Assembly (NCBI GenBank): GCA_023460035.1
Contig: JAEWRN010000019.1
Coordinates: 1 to 64,000, forward strand
Length of the DNA stretch: 64,000 nucleotides
DNA from: Bacillota bacterium
GTDB lineage: Bacteria; Bacillota; Clostridia; Oscillospirales; Ruminococcaceae
Direction: 5' to 3'
In this document: piece after piece, positions 41,201 to 49,213 of the stretch
Position numbering within the stretch: position 1 is the first letter of the stretch
Layout: each line of letters starts with the position of its first letter
Position numbers and translations under genes: made by a program
Notes under the pieces: model-generated
The model's input: only the letters and a program-made list of their open reading frames with translations
Database searches by the model: none
Told to the model about the DNA's origin: nothing

Positions 41201-42106
41201 CACACCGGGGAAGGAGACCGTGATGGTGCCGCCGTTTTGCCCGGAGCCCGCATCGTGGACGATGCTGCCCGCAAGGTACATGGTGCCCGCGATGTTGCCG
41301 CTGTTGTTTTGGAACACCGCTTCGTTGTAATGGATGTTGATGCGGTGGTTTGCGCTGTCTATGGCATAGGTGCCCACCGCCGTACTGGTTGAGTCCAGCA
41401 CGTCGCCGGTGGCGCTGGTGCTGAACACGAGGTCCAGGTTATCCGGCAGAGTGTAGTAAAACACGTCATTCGTCGTAAAGGTGTCCTGGTTGTCCAGCTG
41501 CCAGGCAAGCTGAATGGCGAACGGGTCACCATACTGCACCGACAGGGTGGAGCCCGCGTTTAGCTCGGTGCCGTTGATTTTAATGGATTTACTGGTGAGG
41601 TAGGCAGAAAGGTCCACCTCCTGCGGGGCGGGTGTCGGCGTAGCGGTCACCTCTGGCGTGGCGGTGGGGGTTGCAGTGGGCTCTACCGTGGGGTCGGCAA
41701 ACAGCGCCACGCCCAGCGCCGCCGTGGCGGTTGGCGCAGCAGTGGGTGCCGGTGTCTGTGTCACTTGTGGTGTGGCCGCAGGGGCCGGCGTAATCGTCGC
41801 CTCCGGCGTGGCTGTTGCCTGTGGTGCCGTGGTAGCCTCCGGTGTCGTGGTAGCCTCCGGCGTCGCGGTCGCTGCCGGCGCTGCTTCGCTGCTCACTGCC
41901 GAGCTGCTTTCTGCCTGCGCCGCACTGGCCATCAGCGGGTAGGCCGTCAGCCCAACGCCCGCAAACAGGCAAAGCGCAAGTGCCACAGCACCCAGCCGCA
42001 GAGAAAGCGGAACCACCCTGCGCCCGGTATGCTGAAAGAGATTTTTTTGCTTTTGCGGCCTTTTATTACGCTGCAAAAAGCTGAAAATTGACCTGATTTT
42101 TTTCAT
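38201..42106 (-). CDS. LPXTG cell-wall surface protein with DUF11-like and SpaA domains
   Basis: The 1301-residue protein has a long signal peptide (to about 63). A Thr/Pro/Ala stalk (about 65-165) follows, then several Ig-like adhesion repeats (about 170-1045), where VVITDTMGSYLTYLDGSI-type segments recur at the ends of each repeat. A prealbumin-like SpaA domain (about 1055-1145) has Lys in YKHD and Glu in ALIETAAAPGYQLD, positioned for an isopeptide bond. A TPTP-rich stalk (about 1160-1240) leads to LPQTG (1256-1260), a membrane helix and a KKRR tail. It is probably an adhesin displayed by the adjacent sortase. Confidence 0.9.
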   Translation of the reverse strand: MKKIRSIFSFLQRNKRPQKQKNLFQHTGRRVVPLSLRLGAVALALCLFAGVGLTAYPLMASAAQAESSSAVSSEAAPAATATPEATTTPEATTAPQATATPEATITPAPAATPQVTQTPAPTAAPTATAALGVALFADPTVEPTATPTATPEVTATPTPAPQEVDLSAYLTSKSIKINGTELNAGSTLSVQYGDPFAIQLAWQLDNQDTFTTNDVFYYTLPDNLDLVFSTSATGDVLDSTSTAVGTYAIDSANHRINIHYNEAVFQNNSGNIAGTMYLAGSIVHDAGSGQNGGTITVSFPGVGSFPLDIERDDSADTLSVQKSAPVQSPTDPQQYTFVVKVQASGPQQNVVITDTMGSYLTYLDGSIAYFTDEALTTPYAGTAPTFATLTEGNGFTTTFGQLGGTDATGNATQETVYLQYTATLNADAVFNINNSSARTNTVTAKSDTRTPPASSSTITLDKTWLTKSNTTHRDADTYASSIDWSVYVNLGTTAASLDGMTLTDWFDTQDLPDITGLDSVVVSMYQLPGGSVTQSTAATADWGTPTTLTWADFASYTFGDTTNAYKFTYTTQVKDNDNLVQDSYKNNVKLENGTGTVGSTSSTGNIGTNFVYITKSTSDARVVIEKLQKDPVTGTPLLHWTSKVNVPYNWAGGDITFTDTLGTGHTLKSDSIVIQRGTDIINPTLSTTAGGFSFTIASPQPNDVYTITYTTVMDTTPTSAGSYQNTSKIEAGTLTKQAGASYTVQFLQGPLAAKTLLNDSEKQYGLFRWGLQLKYYGNDLTGTNNYLDQNPDGSYPTVTIVDTLQKDATHNGQLYLAGSAMLVRNTGDATGVALPDPTVTTLPDGSTQLTFTVTDEDVASFKDANGKVWTFYLVYKTQTEDLFAENAHQIFKNTATVVGFEKNQKSAETMTDLARLVDKNFVYANPPFVEYTVKVNQAGLDLVEGKDTLTLVDTMGEAIAYLPGTAQYTLASGGASVPLSPSFDPVAHTLTFTVPDSTALTLTYKTKVTLTPGVLFGELGRNSITLTGVVTDRSGDEVKLEGDVKMITAGVISENYYLEVYKHDTDDTSLLLPGTKFDVYKMVQQPDGSYLAAEKVTTGTTDSYGVFKALDCKPGIVYALIETAAAPGYQLDTTPYYFVKDDGNYTAVSNITVSGTEAALKVYSQDTAFPIAYLANTKTPAATPTPVPTPTATPTPTPVVTPTPTPTTPTTVYVVPTPTPTPSAPTPAAPVVPTPTPRPYPALVMFEDNRIPLGRLPQTGQENLKVWVTAAAGVLLAGGGAVGLLWDKKRRNSEKGAGHEA
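38395..38580 (-). repeat. Pro/Thr-coding repeat near the cell-wall anchor
   Basis: Short GGGGTC/GGGGTG-type units (plus strand) repeat many times and code for the TPTP stalk. A related, looser set lies at 41640-41890 in the N-terminal stalk. Confidence 0.7.
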
Positions 42107-42325
42107 GGGTTTTTTCTGCTCCTCTCTGGCAGGTTCTTATTATTTTATGTTTCACTTGCCTGCCTGTGGCAGACCGTGTAAAAAACACACTGAATCGCTA
42201 TACTTTCATATTATGCCATTTGTCAGTCACCGCTAAGTCGCAAAATGTCGGTTTTGAGTGAAATGTCTTAAAACTTGTAAAAATTTTTATACAGTTCTTC
42301 AGCAAACTAAAACAGACGCAAAAAA

Positions 42326-42361
42326 GCGGCAGTATTTTACATTTTTGTAAAATACTGCCGC
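42326..42361 (-). terminator. Terminator of the SmsCB operon
   Basis: A perfect 16-bp stem (42326-42341 with 42346-42361), followed on the minus strand by TTTTTT. The rest of 42107-42325 is AT-rich upstream sequence of the surface-protein gene; a CATAAT at about 42211-42216 (minus) may be its -10. Confidence 0.85.
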
Positions 42362-42388
42362 CTTACTTTGTGCTGTCACAACGAGGGG

Positions 42389-43306
42389 TTAGCGCAAAAA
42401 GCCCTCAATAATTTTCTCTTCCGCCTCGTGCTCCGTCAACCCCAGCGTCATCAATTTTGTAATCTGCTCGCCCGCAATTTTGCCAATGGCCGCCTCGTGG
42501 ATCAGCGCCGCGTTTACATTGTGGGCCGTCAGCTCCGGTGTTGCCGAAACCTTGCCGTCATCCATAATAATGGCATCGCACTCCGAATGGCCGCTGCAAG
42601 CGGCCTCGCCCACAAGGCAAGAGCGGAACAGCTGTTCAGAATGCCCCTTGGCGACCGAACGCGACACCAAATGCGCGCCGCTGCCCTCGCCGACGAGGTT
42701 GATGACAAAGTCGCTCTCGGCGCGCTGCACACCGTCGGTGAGCAGCTTTTCTTTGACGACCATTTTAGCGCCCTGTTGCAGCGTGGCCTTTGTTTTGCGC
42801 ACGGTCGAATCCACCCCGCCGATCTGCGTGGTGTTCATCTCCATATAAGCGCCCTCGGCAAGTGTAGCCTCGGTGACCGGGTTGATGACCCGCGCGCCGC
42901 TGCCCTTGCCGGTGCCGATGTGCTTTTCAAGGTACAGCACTTTGGCGCCTTTCTCTAAAAAGAAGCGGTGGATGCCGTTGTGGCGGGATTCCTCTTCGCC
43001 GTCCGAATGGATGCCGCAGCCCGCCACGATGGTGACGTCGGCACCTTCGCCGATGTAAAAGTCGTTGTACACCAAATCGTCCACCGCGCTGTGGGTCACG
43101 CAGGCGGGGATGTAGACCATCTCGCCGCGGGTGCCCGGCTGCACGGTGATGTTGATGCCCGGCAGGTCCTCTTTTGAGTCAATTTGAATATGCTCGGTCG
43201 AGCGGCGGCCCGCACAGCCGCTATCCTCGCGGATATTGTAAGCGGCGTCGGGAATGCCGTTCCAGTCCGACACGATTTTTAGCAAATCTTCCGTGATCTG
43301 GTTCAT
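42389..43306 (-). CDS. smsB: SufB/SufD-type Fe-S scaffold (SmsB)
   Basis: The 305-residue protein is a single SufBD-family scaffold with the parallel beta-helix core (about 50-280). YNDFYIGEGADVTIVAGCGIHSDG and the C-terminal HNVNAALIHEAAIGKIAGEQ are typical. It is much shorter than SufB. With the ATPase encoded just upstream it forms the two-gene minimal SUF (SMS) system described in Archaea and Firmicutes, which builds Fe-S clusters without SufS, SufU or SufD in the same locus. It overlaps smsC by ATGA. Confidence 0.85.
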   Translation of the reverse strand: MNQITEDLLKIVSDWNGIPDAAYNIREDSGCAGRRSTEHIQIDSKEDLPGINITVQPGTRGEMVYIPACVTHSAVDDLVYNDFYIGEGADVTIVAGCGIHSDGEEESRHNGIHRFFLEKGAKVLYLEKHIGTGKGSGARVINPVTEATLAEGAYMEMNTTQIGGVDSTVRKTKATLQQGAKMVVKEKLLTDGVQRAESDFVINLVGEGSGAHLVSRSVAKGHSEQLFRSCLVGEAACSGHSECDAIIMDDGKVSATPELTAHNVNAALIHEAAIGKIAGEQITKLMTLGLTEHEAEEKIIEGFLR

Positions 43307-44034
43307 GCCTGCTCCGCCTTCCCTTCACAGAAATTCACACTGCTGCCGGTTTCCAGCAATTTAGGCAGCACCGCCTCTTTGTGGCCGCGGGCCACAATGT
43401 GCCCGCCTGCCAGCACGACAATCTCGTCCGCAATATCCAAAATGCGCTCTTGGTGCGAGATGATCAGCGAGGTGCCGCGCGTTTCGCGCCGCAGCTTTTG
43501 AAATACGGCGATCAGGTGGTTAAAGCTCCACAGGTCAATGCCGGCTTCCGGCTCGTCAAATACCGTCAAACGGGCACCGCGGGCCAGCGCCATGGCAATT
43601 TCAATGCGCTTAATCTCGCCGCCCGACAGGCTGGCATTCACGTCGCGGTCAATATAATCGCGCGCGCAAAGGCCCACCTCGGTCAGGTAGCTGCAAAGGT
43701 CGCCGCGCTCCAGCGAATGGCCGGCCGCCAGCTCAATCAAATCGCTGACCGTCAGGCCTTTAAACCGCACCGGCTGCTGAAACGCATAGGCAATGCCCAG
43801 CGCGGCGCGCTCGGTCACCGACAGCGCGGTGATGTCCTGCCCCTCAAACAAAATCTGGCCGGCAGTGGGCTGCTCGATGCCCATGATGATTTTGGCAAGG
43901 GTGGACTTGCCGCCGCCGTTTGGGCCGGTGATGACCACAAACCGGTTATCGCCCACCGTGAGGCTGATGTCGTCAAGAATATCCTTGTTACCGCCATCCT
44001 CCACACGGAATGAAATATGCTTTAGCTCCAGCAT
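43303..44034 (-). CDS. smsC: SufC-type Fe-S assembly ATPase (SmsC)
   Basis: The 243-residue ABC ATPase has Walker A GPNGGGKST (about residues 36-44), Q-loop region AYAFQQPVRF, signature ASLSGGEIKRIEIAMAL (about 140-156), Walker B VFDEPEAGID and the H-loop SHQERIL. These are the SufC-type signatures. GGAGG precedes ATG 44034. It pairs with the overlapping smsB; the locus has only these two genes. Confidence 0.9.
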   Translation of the reverse strand: MLELKHISFRVEDGGNKDILDDISLTVGDNRFVVITGPNGGGKSTLAKIIMGIEQPTAGQILFEGQDITALSVTERAALGIAYAFQQPVRFKGLTVSDLIELAAGHSLERGDLCSYLTEVGLCARDYIDRDVNASLSGGEIKRIEIAMALARGARLTVFDEPEAGIDLWSFNHLIAVFQKLRRETRGTSLIISHQERILDIADEIVVLAGGHIVARGHKEAVLPKLLETGSSVNFCEGKAEQA

Positions 44035-44104
44035 TTGGGTACCTCCAAACAAACAAAAACAAAATCTGTGCGGCAAAAGGCAAGCGGGCCGCACGCCGCT
44101 TTTT

Positions 44105-44110
44105 ATTATA
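44105..44110 (-). promoter_or_regulatory. -10 element of the SmsCB operon
   Basis: TATAAT on the minus strand with an extended TGTGG in front, about 70 bases before smsC. The -35 is poor. Confidence 0.5.
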
Positions 44111-44204
44111 CCACAAAAACCCTGTATTTCTACCGGGTTTTAAAAAAATCTCTACAAAAACAGTGTGCTTTTTTAAAACCACACTCTGGGCGGGCGGGGG
44201 CAAA

Positions 44205-44234
44205 AAAACACCGCACAGCTTTGTGCGGTGTTTT
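44205..44234 (-). terminator. Terminator of the hisS-aspS operon
   Basis: AAAACACCGCACA and TGTGCGGTGTTTT flank a 4-nt loop; TTTTTTTG follows on the minus strand. Confidence 0.85.
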
Positions 44235-44258
44235 GCGTGTTTTTTAAAGCGTCAGGGG

Positions 44259-46043
44259 TTATTCCTGCGGCAGCACCAGGCGGATTGACAGCTCGCGCAG
44301 CTGCTTTTCGTCCACCGTTTCGGGGCAGCCGCTCATCGGCTCGCCTGCGTTTTGCACCTTGGGGAAGGCGATCACGTCGCGAATCGAATCCATGCCCAGC
44401 ATCAGCATGACCAGCCGGTCAAAGCCAAAGGCCATGCCGCCGTGGGGCGGTGCGCCGTAGCGGTAGGCATCCATCAAAAAGCCAAAGCTCTCGCGGGCGC
44501 GCGCCTCGGTAAATCCAAGGGCTTTCAGCATGCGGTTTTGCAGCGCCGGGTCGTTGATGCGGATTGAACCGCCGCCCAGCTCGCAGCCGTTGAGCACCAT
44601 ATCGTAAGCGCGGGCGCGCACGGCACCGGGGTCGGTCTCCACCTTGTCAAGGTCGGCTTCGTTTGGCATTGTAAACGGGTGATGCATCGCCATAAAGCGG
44701 CCCTCTTCCTCCGAATACTCGAAAAACGGGAAATCGGTGACCCACAGGAAGTTGAATTTGCCCTCGTCGATCAGCCCGTGCTTTTTGGCAATGGCAAGGC
44801 GCAGCGCGCCCAGCGCCGCAAACACCACGCTGTTTTTGGCATCGGCCACCACCAGCAGCACGTCACCGGTCTCTACCCCGGCAGCGGTGCGCAGCGCGGT
44901 TTTGGTCTCGTCGCTCAAAAACTTTTCAAAGCTGGACGTCTCGTTTTCCGCCGTGCAGCGGGTGTAGGCAAGGCCCTTGGCCCCGTAGGTTTTTACGGTG
45001 TCGACCAGCTTGTCAATCTCTTTGCGGCTCAGCTTGTCGGCAAGGCCCTTGGCGTTGATGCAGCGCACACTGCCGCCCGCCTGCAAAGCGCCGTCAAACA
45101 CGGCAAAGCCGCAGCCGCGCACGACGTCGGACACGTCCTGCAATTCCAGCCCAAACCGGGTGTCGGGCTTGTCAGAGCCAAACCGCGCCATCGCCTCGGT
45201 GTACGGCATGCGCAAAAACGGGGTGGGCACGTCGACGTTCAGCACTTCTTTAAAAATCTTTTTAACAAGGCCCTCGTTCATCGTCTCGATGTCGGTTTCA
45301 TCCACAAACGACATTTCCATGTCAATCTGGGTAAACTCCGGCTGGCGGTCGGCGCGCAGGTCCTCGTCGCGGAAGCACCGCACAATCTGGAAATACCGGT
45401 CGAAGCCGGACAGCATCAAAATTTGTTTATACAGCTGCGGGGACTGCGGCAGCGCGTAAAAATGGCCGGGCTGCACGCGGCTGGGCACCAGATAATCGCG
45501 CGCGCCCTCCGGCGTGGATTTGATCATCATCGGTGTTTCCACTTCGCAGAAATGGTTTTGGTCATAATAGTCGCGCACCAGCTTGGCAATGCGGCTGCGC
45601 AGCACAATGGGCGCGTGCATGCCGGGGCGGCGCAGGTCAAGGTAACGGTATTTGAGGCGCAAATCGTCGCCCACCTTCACTTCGTCACGCACCTCAAACG
45701 GTGTGGTCTCGGCGGCGCTTAGCACCCGCAGGTCGGTGACATACAGCTCAATATCGCCGGTGGGCAGTGCCTTGTTGATGCTTTCGCGTTTGCGCAGCGT
45801 GCCCTGTGCCACCACCACATACTCACTTTTCAGCCCGGCGGCCTTTTCAAACACCGCGCGGTCGGTGCCGTCGTCAAATGCCAGCTGCAAAATGCCGGTC
45901 GTGTCGCGCAGGTCGGCAAAAATCACCCCGCCAAGGTTGCGGCTTTTCGCAATTGAACCACAGGCCGTTACCGTGCTGCCCACTTTTGCGGCAGTCAGCT
46001 CGCCGCAATAATCGGTGCGGCGCAGTGTCCCCATTTTATCCAT
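44259..46043 (-). CDS. aspS: Aspartyl-tRNA synthetase
   Basis: The 594-residue class II synthetase has an N-terminal OB-fold anticodon domain (about residues 15-105), motif 2 FRDEDLRADRQPEFTQID (about 215-232), the bacterial GAD insertion (about 285-420) and motif 3 GMAFGFDRLVMLM (about 528-540). Length is normal for a bacterial AspRS. Whether it also charges tRNA-Asn cannot be settled from this alone. ATG 46043 has AGGA ahead and fits the family start (MGTLRRTDYCGEL). It follows hisS by 68 bases. Confidence 0.95.
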   Translation of the reverse strand: MDKMGTLRRTDYCGELTAAKVGSTVTACGSIAKSRNLGGVIFADLRDTTGILQLAFDDGTDRAVFEKAAGLKSEYVVVAQGTLRKRESINKALPTGDIELYVTDLRVLSAAETTPFEVRDEVKVGDDLRLKYRYLDLRRPGMHAPIVLRSRIAKLVRDYYDQNHFCEVETPMMIKSTPEGARDYLVPSRVQPGHFYALPQSPQLYKQILMLSGFDRYFQIVRCFRDEDLRADRQPEFTQIDMEMSFVDETDIETMNEGLVKKIFKEVLNVDVPTPFLRMPYTEAMARFGSDKPDTRFGLELQDVSDVVRGCGFAVFDGALQAGGSVRCINAKGLADKLSRKEIDKLVDTVKTYGAKGLAYTRCTAENETSSFEKFLSDETKTALRTAAGVETGDVLLVVADAKNSVVFAALGALRLAIAKKHGLIDEGKFNFLWVTDFPFFEYSEEEGRFMAMHHPFTMPNEADLDKVETDPGAVRARAYDMVLNGCELGGGSIRINDPALQNRMLKALGFTEARARESFGFLMDAYRYGAPPHGGMAFGFDRLVMLMLGMDSIRDVIAFPKVQNAGEPMSGCPETVDEKQLRELSIRLVLPQE

Positions 46044-46111
46044 TATTTCCTGTCCCTCTTTCCCGCCCGCGCAGCGGCGCAGGGCCGTATTACTACTTAA
46101 GTTAACCCCTG

Positions 46112-47389
46112 TTAAGCGAACTGCTTTTCTGCGGCGGCAAGCCCGTCGCGCTGCAAGGCCGTTAGCGAAATTTCGCACTCTTCGCCGTCGCTCATGCGTT
46201 TCAGCTTTGCACTGCCCGCGGCAACCTCGCTCTCGCCCAGCACCATCGTGTAGCGCGCGCCAATTTTATTGGCGTATTTCATCTGCGGTTTCAGCCCGCG
46301 GCCCATTAAGTCAGTCTCGGCCCAGCAGCCGGCAGCGCGCAGCGCGGCGGCCACACGCTCGGCCAGCAGGGCGGCCTGTGTGCCCATGCTGCACAGGTAA
46401 ATGTCCGGCACGCGGTCGGGCGGCAACGCCACCTTTTCGGCCTCCATCACCATCAGCAGACGTTCTAGCCCCATGCCAAAGCCAATGCCCGGCGTGGGCT
46501 TGCCGCCCAGCTCTTCTACCAGACCGTCGTACCGCCCGCCGCCGCACACGGTGCCCTGTGCGCCCGCGCCGGTGTGCACAAATTCAAACACGGTGCGGGT
46601 GTAGTAATCCAGCCCGCGCACAATGGTGGGGTTTTCAACATAGGCGATGCCGATGTTGTCAAGCCCCTCTTTCACGGCGGCGTGGTGGGTTTTGCAATCG
46701 TCGCACAAAAATTCGCGCATCAGCGGCGCGCCTTTGGCCACGGCGGCACAAGACGGGTTTTTGCAGTCTAAAATGCGCAGCGGGTTGCGCTGCAGCCGGT
46801 CTTTACAGGTGTCGCACAGCTCGTCCAAATGGCTGGCAAAATAGCTGCGCAGCGCGTCGTGATACTTGGGGCGGCAGTTTGGGCAGCCGATGGAGTTGAG
46901 CTCCAGCCGCACCGACTTGACCCCCACGCTTTCCAGGCAGGCAGCACCGGTGGCAATCACCTGCACGTCGGCAGCGGGGCCCGCCGCGCCAAACATCTCA
47001 ATGCCCAGCTGGTGAAACTCGCGCAGGCGGCCCGACTGCGGCTTTTCGTACCGGAAGCAGCTTTGCAGGTAGTACGCGCGCAGCGGCAGTGCATCGGCCA
47101 GCAGGCCGTGCTCTAATGCGGCGCGCACCACGGCGGCCGTGCCCTCGGGGCGCAGTGTGATGCTGCGCCCGCCCTTGTCGTCAAAGGTATACATCTCTTT
47201 GCCCACCACGTCGGTGGTTTCCCCCACACCGCGGCGAAACAGCTCGGTCGCTTCAAAGGTCGGCAGGCGAATTTCTTTATAGCCAAACCGCGCCACCGTC
47301 TCTTTGAGACTCTCTTCGATATGGTGCCAGCGGTAGCTCTCTGCCGGTAAAATGTCTTTCGTGCCCTTTTGGGCAATAATCTTTTCCAT
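46112..47389 (-). CDS. hisS: Histidyl-tRNA synthetase
   Basis: The 425-residue class II synthetase has KGTKDILPAES (residues 8-18), motif 2 FRYEKPQSGRLREFHQ (about 112-127), the histidine-binding IVRGLDYYTRTVFE (about 255-268) and GGGRYDGLVEELGG with motif 3 GIGFGMGLERLLMVM. The anticodon domain is at the C-terminus. It lies between mgsA and aspS on the same strand; the hisS-aspS order is common in Firmicutes. No T-box is seen in the 121 bases before it. Confidence 0.95.
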   Translation of the reverse strand: MEKIIAQKGTKDILPAESYRWHHIEESLKETVARFGYKEIRLPTFEATELFRRGVGETTDVVGKEMYTFDDKGGRSITLRPEGTAAVVRAALEHGLLADALPLRAYYLQSCFRYEKPQSGRLREFHQLGIEMFGAAGPAADVQVIATGAACLESVGVKSVRLELNSIGCPNCRPKYHDALRSYFASHLDELCDTCKDRLQRNPLRILDCKNPSCAAVAKGAPLMREFLCDDCKTHHAAVKEGLDNIGIAYVENPTIVRGLDYYTRTVFEFVHTGAGAQGTVCGGGRYDGLVEELGGKPTPGIGFGMGLERLLMVMEAEKVALPPDRVPDIYLCSMGTQAALLAERVAAALRAAGCWAETDLMGRGLKPQMKYANKIGARYTMVLGESEVAAGSAKLKRMSDGEECEISLTALQRDGLAAAEKQFA

Positions 47390-47510
47390 GCATTCACATC
47401 CTGTCTAAGCGGCCCGTACCGGCGCCTTGCGCGCAGCGGGCATTTACCTAAAAATACAGGCCGGCCCGCAGGCAGACCTGTACTAAAAGTTTGCGTTTTT
47501 AAAAGTGGGT

Positions 47511-47915
47511 TTAAGCTTTGGGATTGACGATGTTGCGCCAGTCAAGGTCGCCGCGCTCCAGCCCGTGGATCAGCACCTCCGCCGTTGCGATGTTGGTGGC
47601 AACAGGGATGTTGTGCACATCGCAAAGGCGCAGCAAATTCAGCTCGTTGGGCTCGTGCGGCTTTGCCGAAATGGGGTCGCGGAAGAACAACAGCAGGTCG
47701 ATTTCGTTGCAGGCGATGCGCGCCGCAATCTGCTGGTCGCCGCCATGCGTGCCGGGGAGAAAGCGCTGAATGGAAAGGCCGGTGGCCTCCCCCACCAGCT
47801 TCCCTGTGGTGCCGGTGGCAACCAGGTTGTGCTGGCTGAGCACGCGGCAGTACGCAATGCAGAACTGTACCATCAGTTCTTTTTTAGAATCATGCGCAAT
47901 GAGTGCAATATTCAA
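47511..47915 (-). CDS. mgsA: Methylglyoxal synthase
   Basis: The 134-residue enzyme converts dihydroxyacetone phosphate to methylglyoxal and phosphate. MNIALIAHDSKKELMVQF (residues 1-18), ATGTTGKLV (about 33-41), LPGTHGGDQQIAA (about 53-65) with the catalytic Asp, and LLFFRDPISAKPHEPN are all present. Its length is normal. It is downstream of the minD-like gene, an adjacency often seen in Clostridia next to min/rod genes. Confidence 0.93.
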   Translation of the reverse strand: MNIALIAHDSKKELMVQFCIAYCRVLSQHNLVATGTTGKLVGEATGLSIQRFLPGTHGGDQQIAARIACNEIDLLLFFRDPISAKPHEPNELNLLRLCDVHNIPVATNIATAEVLIHGLERGDLDWRNIVNPKA

Positions 47916-47984
47916 TACGCTCTACCTCCGTTTACGATAATCTCGAAAACCGCGGCTTTCACCGCGAAAAAACGCAACTACAAT

Positions 47985-48719
47985 TCAACGCACCACCAGC
48001 GGTACATCCTCGCCCGCAATGCGCCGGGCAATGGCATCCAGCGCGGCAAACGCCAGTGAAGACGGCGGCAGCGGCTGCAGCCCCGCAGCGGCGGTGGCAA
48101 GCTCGGTGCTTTCGGGCACCACGCCAATCAGCTGTGCGCTGACCGTGTCGATGCACTCGTCTAAATTCTGCACCGGGTTTTTTGCAAACCTGCCGGTGCG
48201 CACCCGGTTGATAATCAGCCGTACCGACGGTATTTTTGCCGCAAACAGCTCGTCGCTGACAATGCGCCCGTCCCGCATGGTGACGGGGTCCGGCGTGATG
48301 ACAATCAGCCCTGCGGCGCACACGGCGGCAGCGGCCTGAAACGGGGCACCAAGGCCCGCGGCGGTGTCCAGCAATACATAGTCAAACACGCCGGCCATTT
48401 TGCCGGTGAGCACCCGCAGCGCCTGCGGGCGAATTTCGCCGCCGCTGTACGGTGCGCTGACGACGGACAGCCCCGGGTAAAGCGGGCTTTGCACCACAGC
48501 TTTGTCGGCATCGCAGCGGCCGGATAAAATATCCTCGATATCGTAGACCGTTTTGCCGCACACGCCGGCGATGATGTCGACGCTGCGCAGGCCGGAGTCA
48601 AGCTCGATGAGCAGCACCCGGGCCCCATGGGCCGCAAGGCGCGCGCCAAGGTGTACCGCAAGCGTGCTTTTGCCGGTGCCCCCCTTGCCGGAAGCCACCA
48701 TCAATACCCTGCCTGCCAC
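47985..48719 (-). CDS. minD: MinD/ParA-type ATPase
   Basis: The 244-residue protein has the deviant Walker A SGKGGTGKST (about residues 9-18), LLIELDSGLRSVDIIAG (switch I region) and DYVLLDTAAGLG (Walker B). It matches the MinD/FlhG group, with PDPVTMRDGRIVSD in place. MinC and MinE are not next to it, so division-site placement is likely but FlhG-like or other roles remain open. GTG 48719 is preferred: GGGGGG lies 8 bases ahead. The longer start at 48797 would sit only 13 bases after the -10 element. The clear amphipathic C-terminal helix of MinD is not obvious. Confidence 0.75.
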   Translation of the reverse strand: MAGRVLMVASGKGGTGKSTLAVHLGARLAAHGARVLLIELDSGLRSVDIIAGVCGKTVYDIEDILSGRCDADKAVVQSPLYPGLSVVSAPYSGGEIRPQALRVLTGKMAGVFDYVLLDTAAGLGAPFQAAAAVCAAGLIVITPDPVTMRDGRIVSDELFAAKIPSVRLIINRVRTGRFAKNPVQNLDECIDTVSAQLIGVVPESTELATAAAGLQPLPPSSLAFAALDAIARRIAGEDVPLVVR

Positions 48720-48809
48720 AAGCTGTTCCCCCCATCGCACTGCTGCGGCAGGGCGGCCCCCTTTGCCAAAAACATCATACCTCGCCGCAAGCTGCATTGA
48801 CTTATGATT

Positions 48810-48838
48810 ATTATACCATATACGCCGCACTACCACAA
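48810..48838 (-). promoter_or_regulatory. Promoter of minD-mgsA
   Basis: On the minus strand TTGTGG (48833-48838), 17-bp spacer, TATAAT (48810-48815). Confidence 0.65.
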
Positions 48839-48925
48839 CAAAAATTTCACCTTTGCCATAAAGCACAAAACCGCACCAAAAGCAGTGGGCAGTGTGGCGG
48901 GGCCAAAGTGTTTTTATAATAACAA

Positions 48926-48963
48926 AACCGCACAAGGCTGTTGTGACACAGCTTTGTGCGGTT
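48926..48963 (-). terminator. Terminator of tRNA-Arg
   Basis: AACCGCACAA pairs with TTGTGCGGTT (48954-48963), extended by GGCTGT/ACAGC, with TTTTGTTATT following on the minus strand. Confidence 0.75.
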
Positions 48964-48970
48964 GCTTGCA

Positions 48971-49047
48971 TGGTGCGCCAGGAGGGACTCGAACCCCCGA
49001 CCTTCTGGTTCGTAGCCAGACACTCTATCCAGCTGAGCTACTGGCGC
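48971..49047 (-). tRNA. tRNA-Arg (anticodon ACG)
   Basis: The 77-nt cloverleaf is complete: acceptor GCGCCAG/CTGGCGC, D-arm AGCTCAGCTGGATAGAG, anticodon arm TCTGG-CTACGAA-CCAGA with anticodon ACG, T-arm GGGGG-TTCGAGT-CCCTC and an encoded CCA at 48971-48973. Confidence 0.95.
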
Positions 49048-49178
49048 GAATGCGAGTATCATAATATCATACCCCCGCCGGTTTGTCAACGACTATTTGC
49101 CTGTTTTTTTTACTTTTCGCTTACTTTTTGCCGTATAAATTTTCATTTTGCAGCCGTTGCCCCCGCCCCGGTGCGCGC

Positions 49179-49207
49179 TTGACAATCGCGTTTGTGCGCG
49201 CTACACT
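49179..49207 (+). promoter_or_regulatory. Promoter of the T-box leader
   Basis: TTGACA (49179-49184), 17-bp spacer, TACACT (49202-49207). Confidence 0.75.
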
Positions 49208-49213
49208 AACAGT

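Noticed and set aside
47398..47510. T-box leader for hisS
   Set aside because: The gap is too short and lacks the TGGNACC box, unlike the clear leader at 49214-49476.
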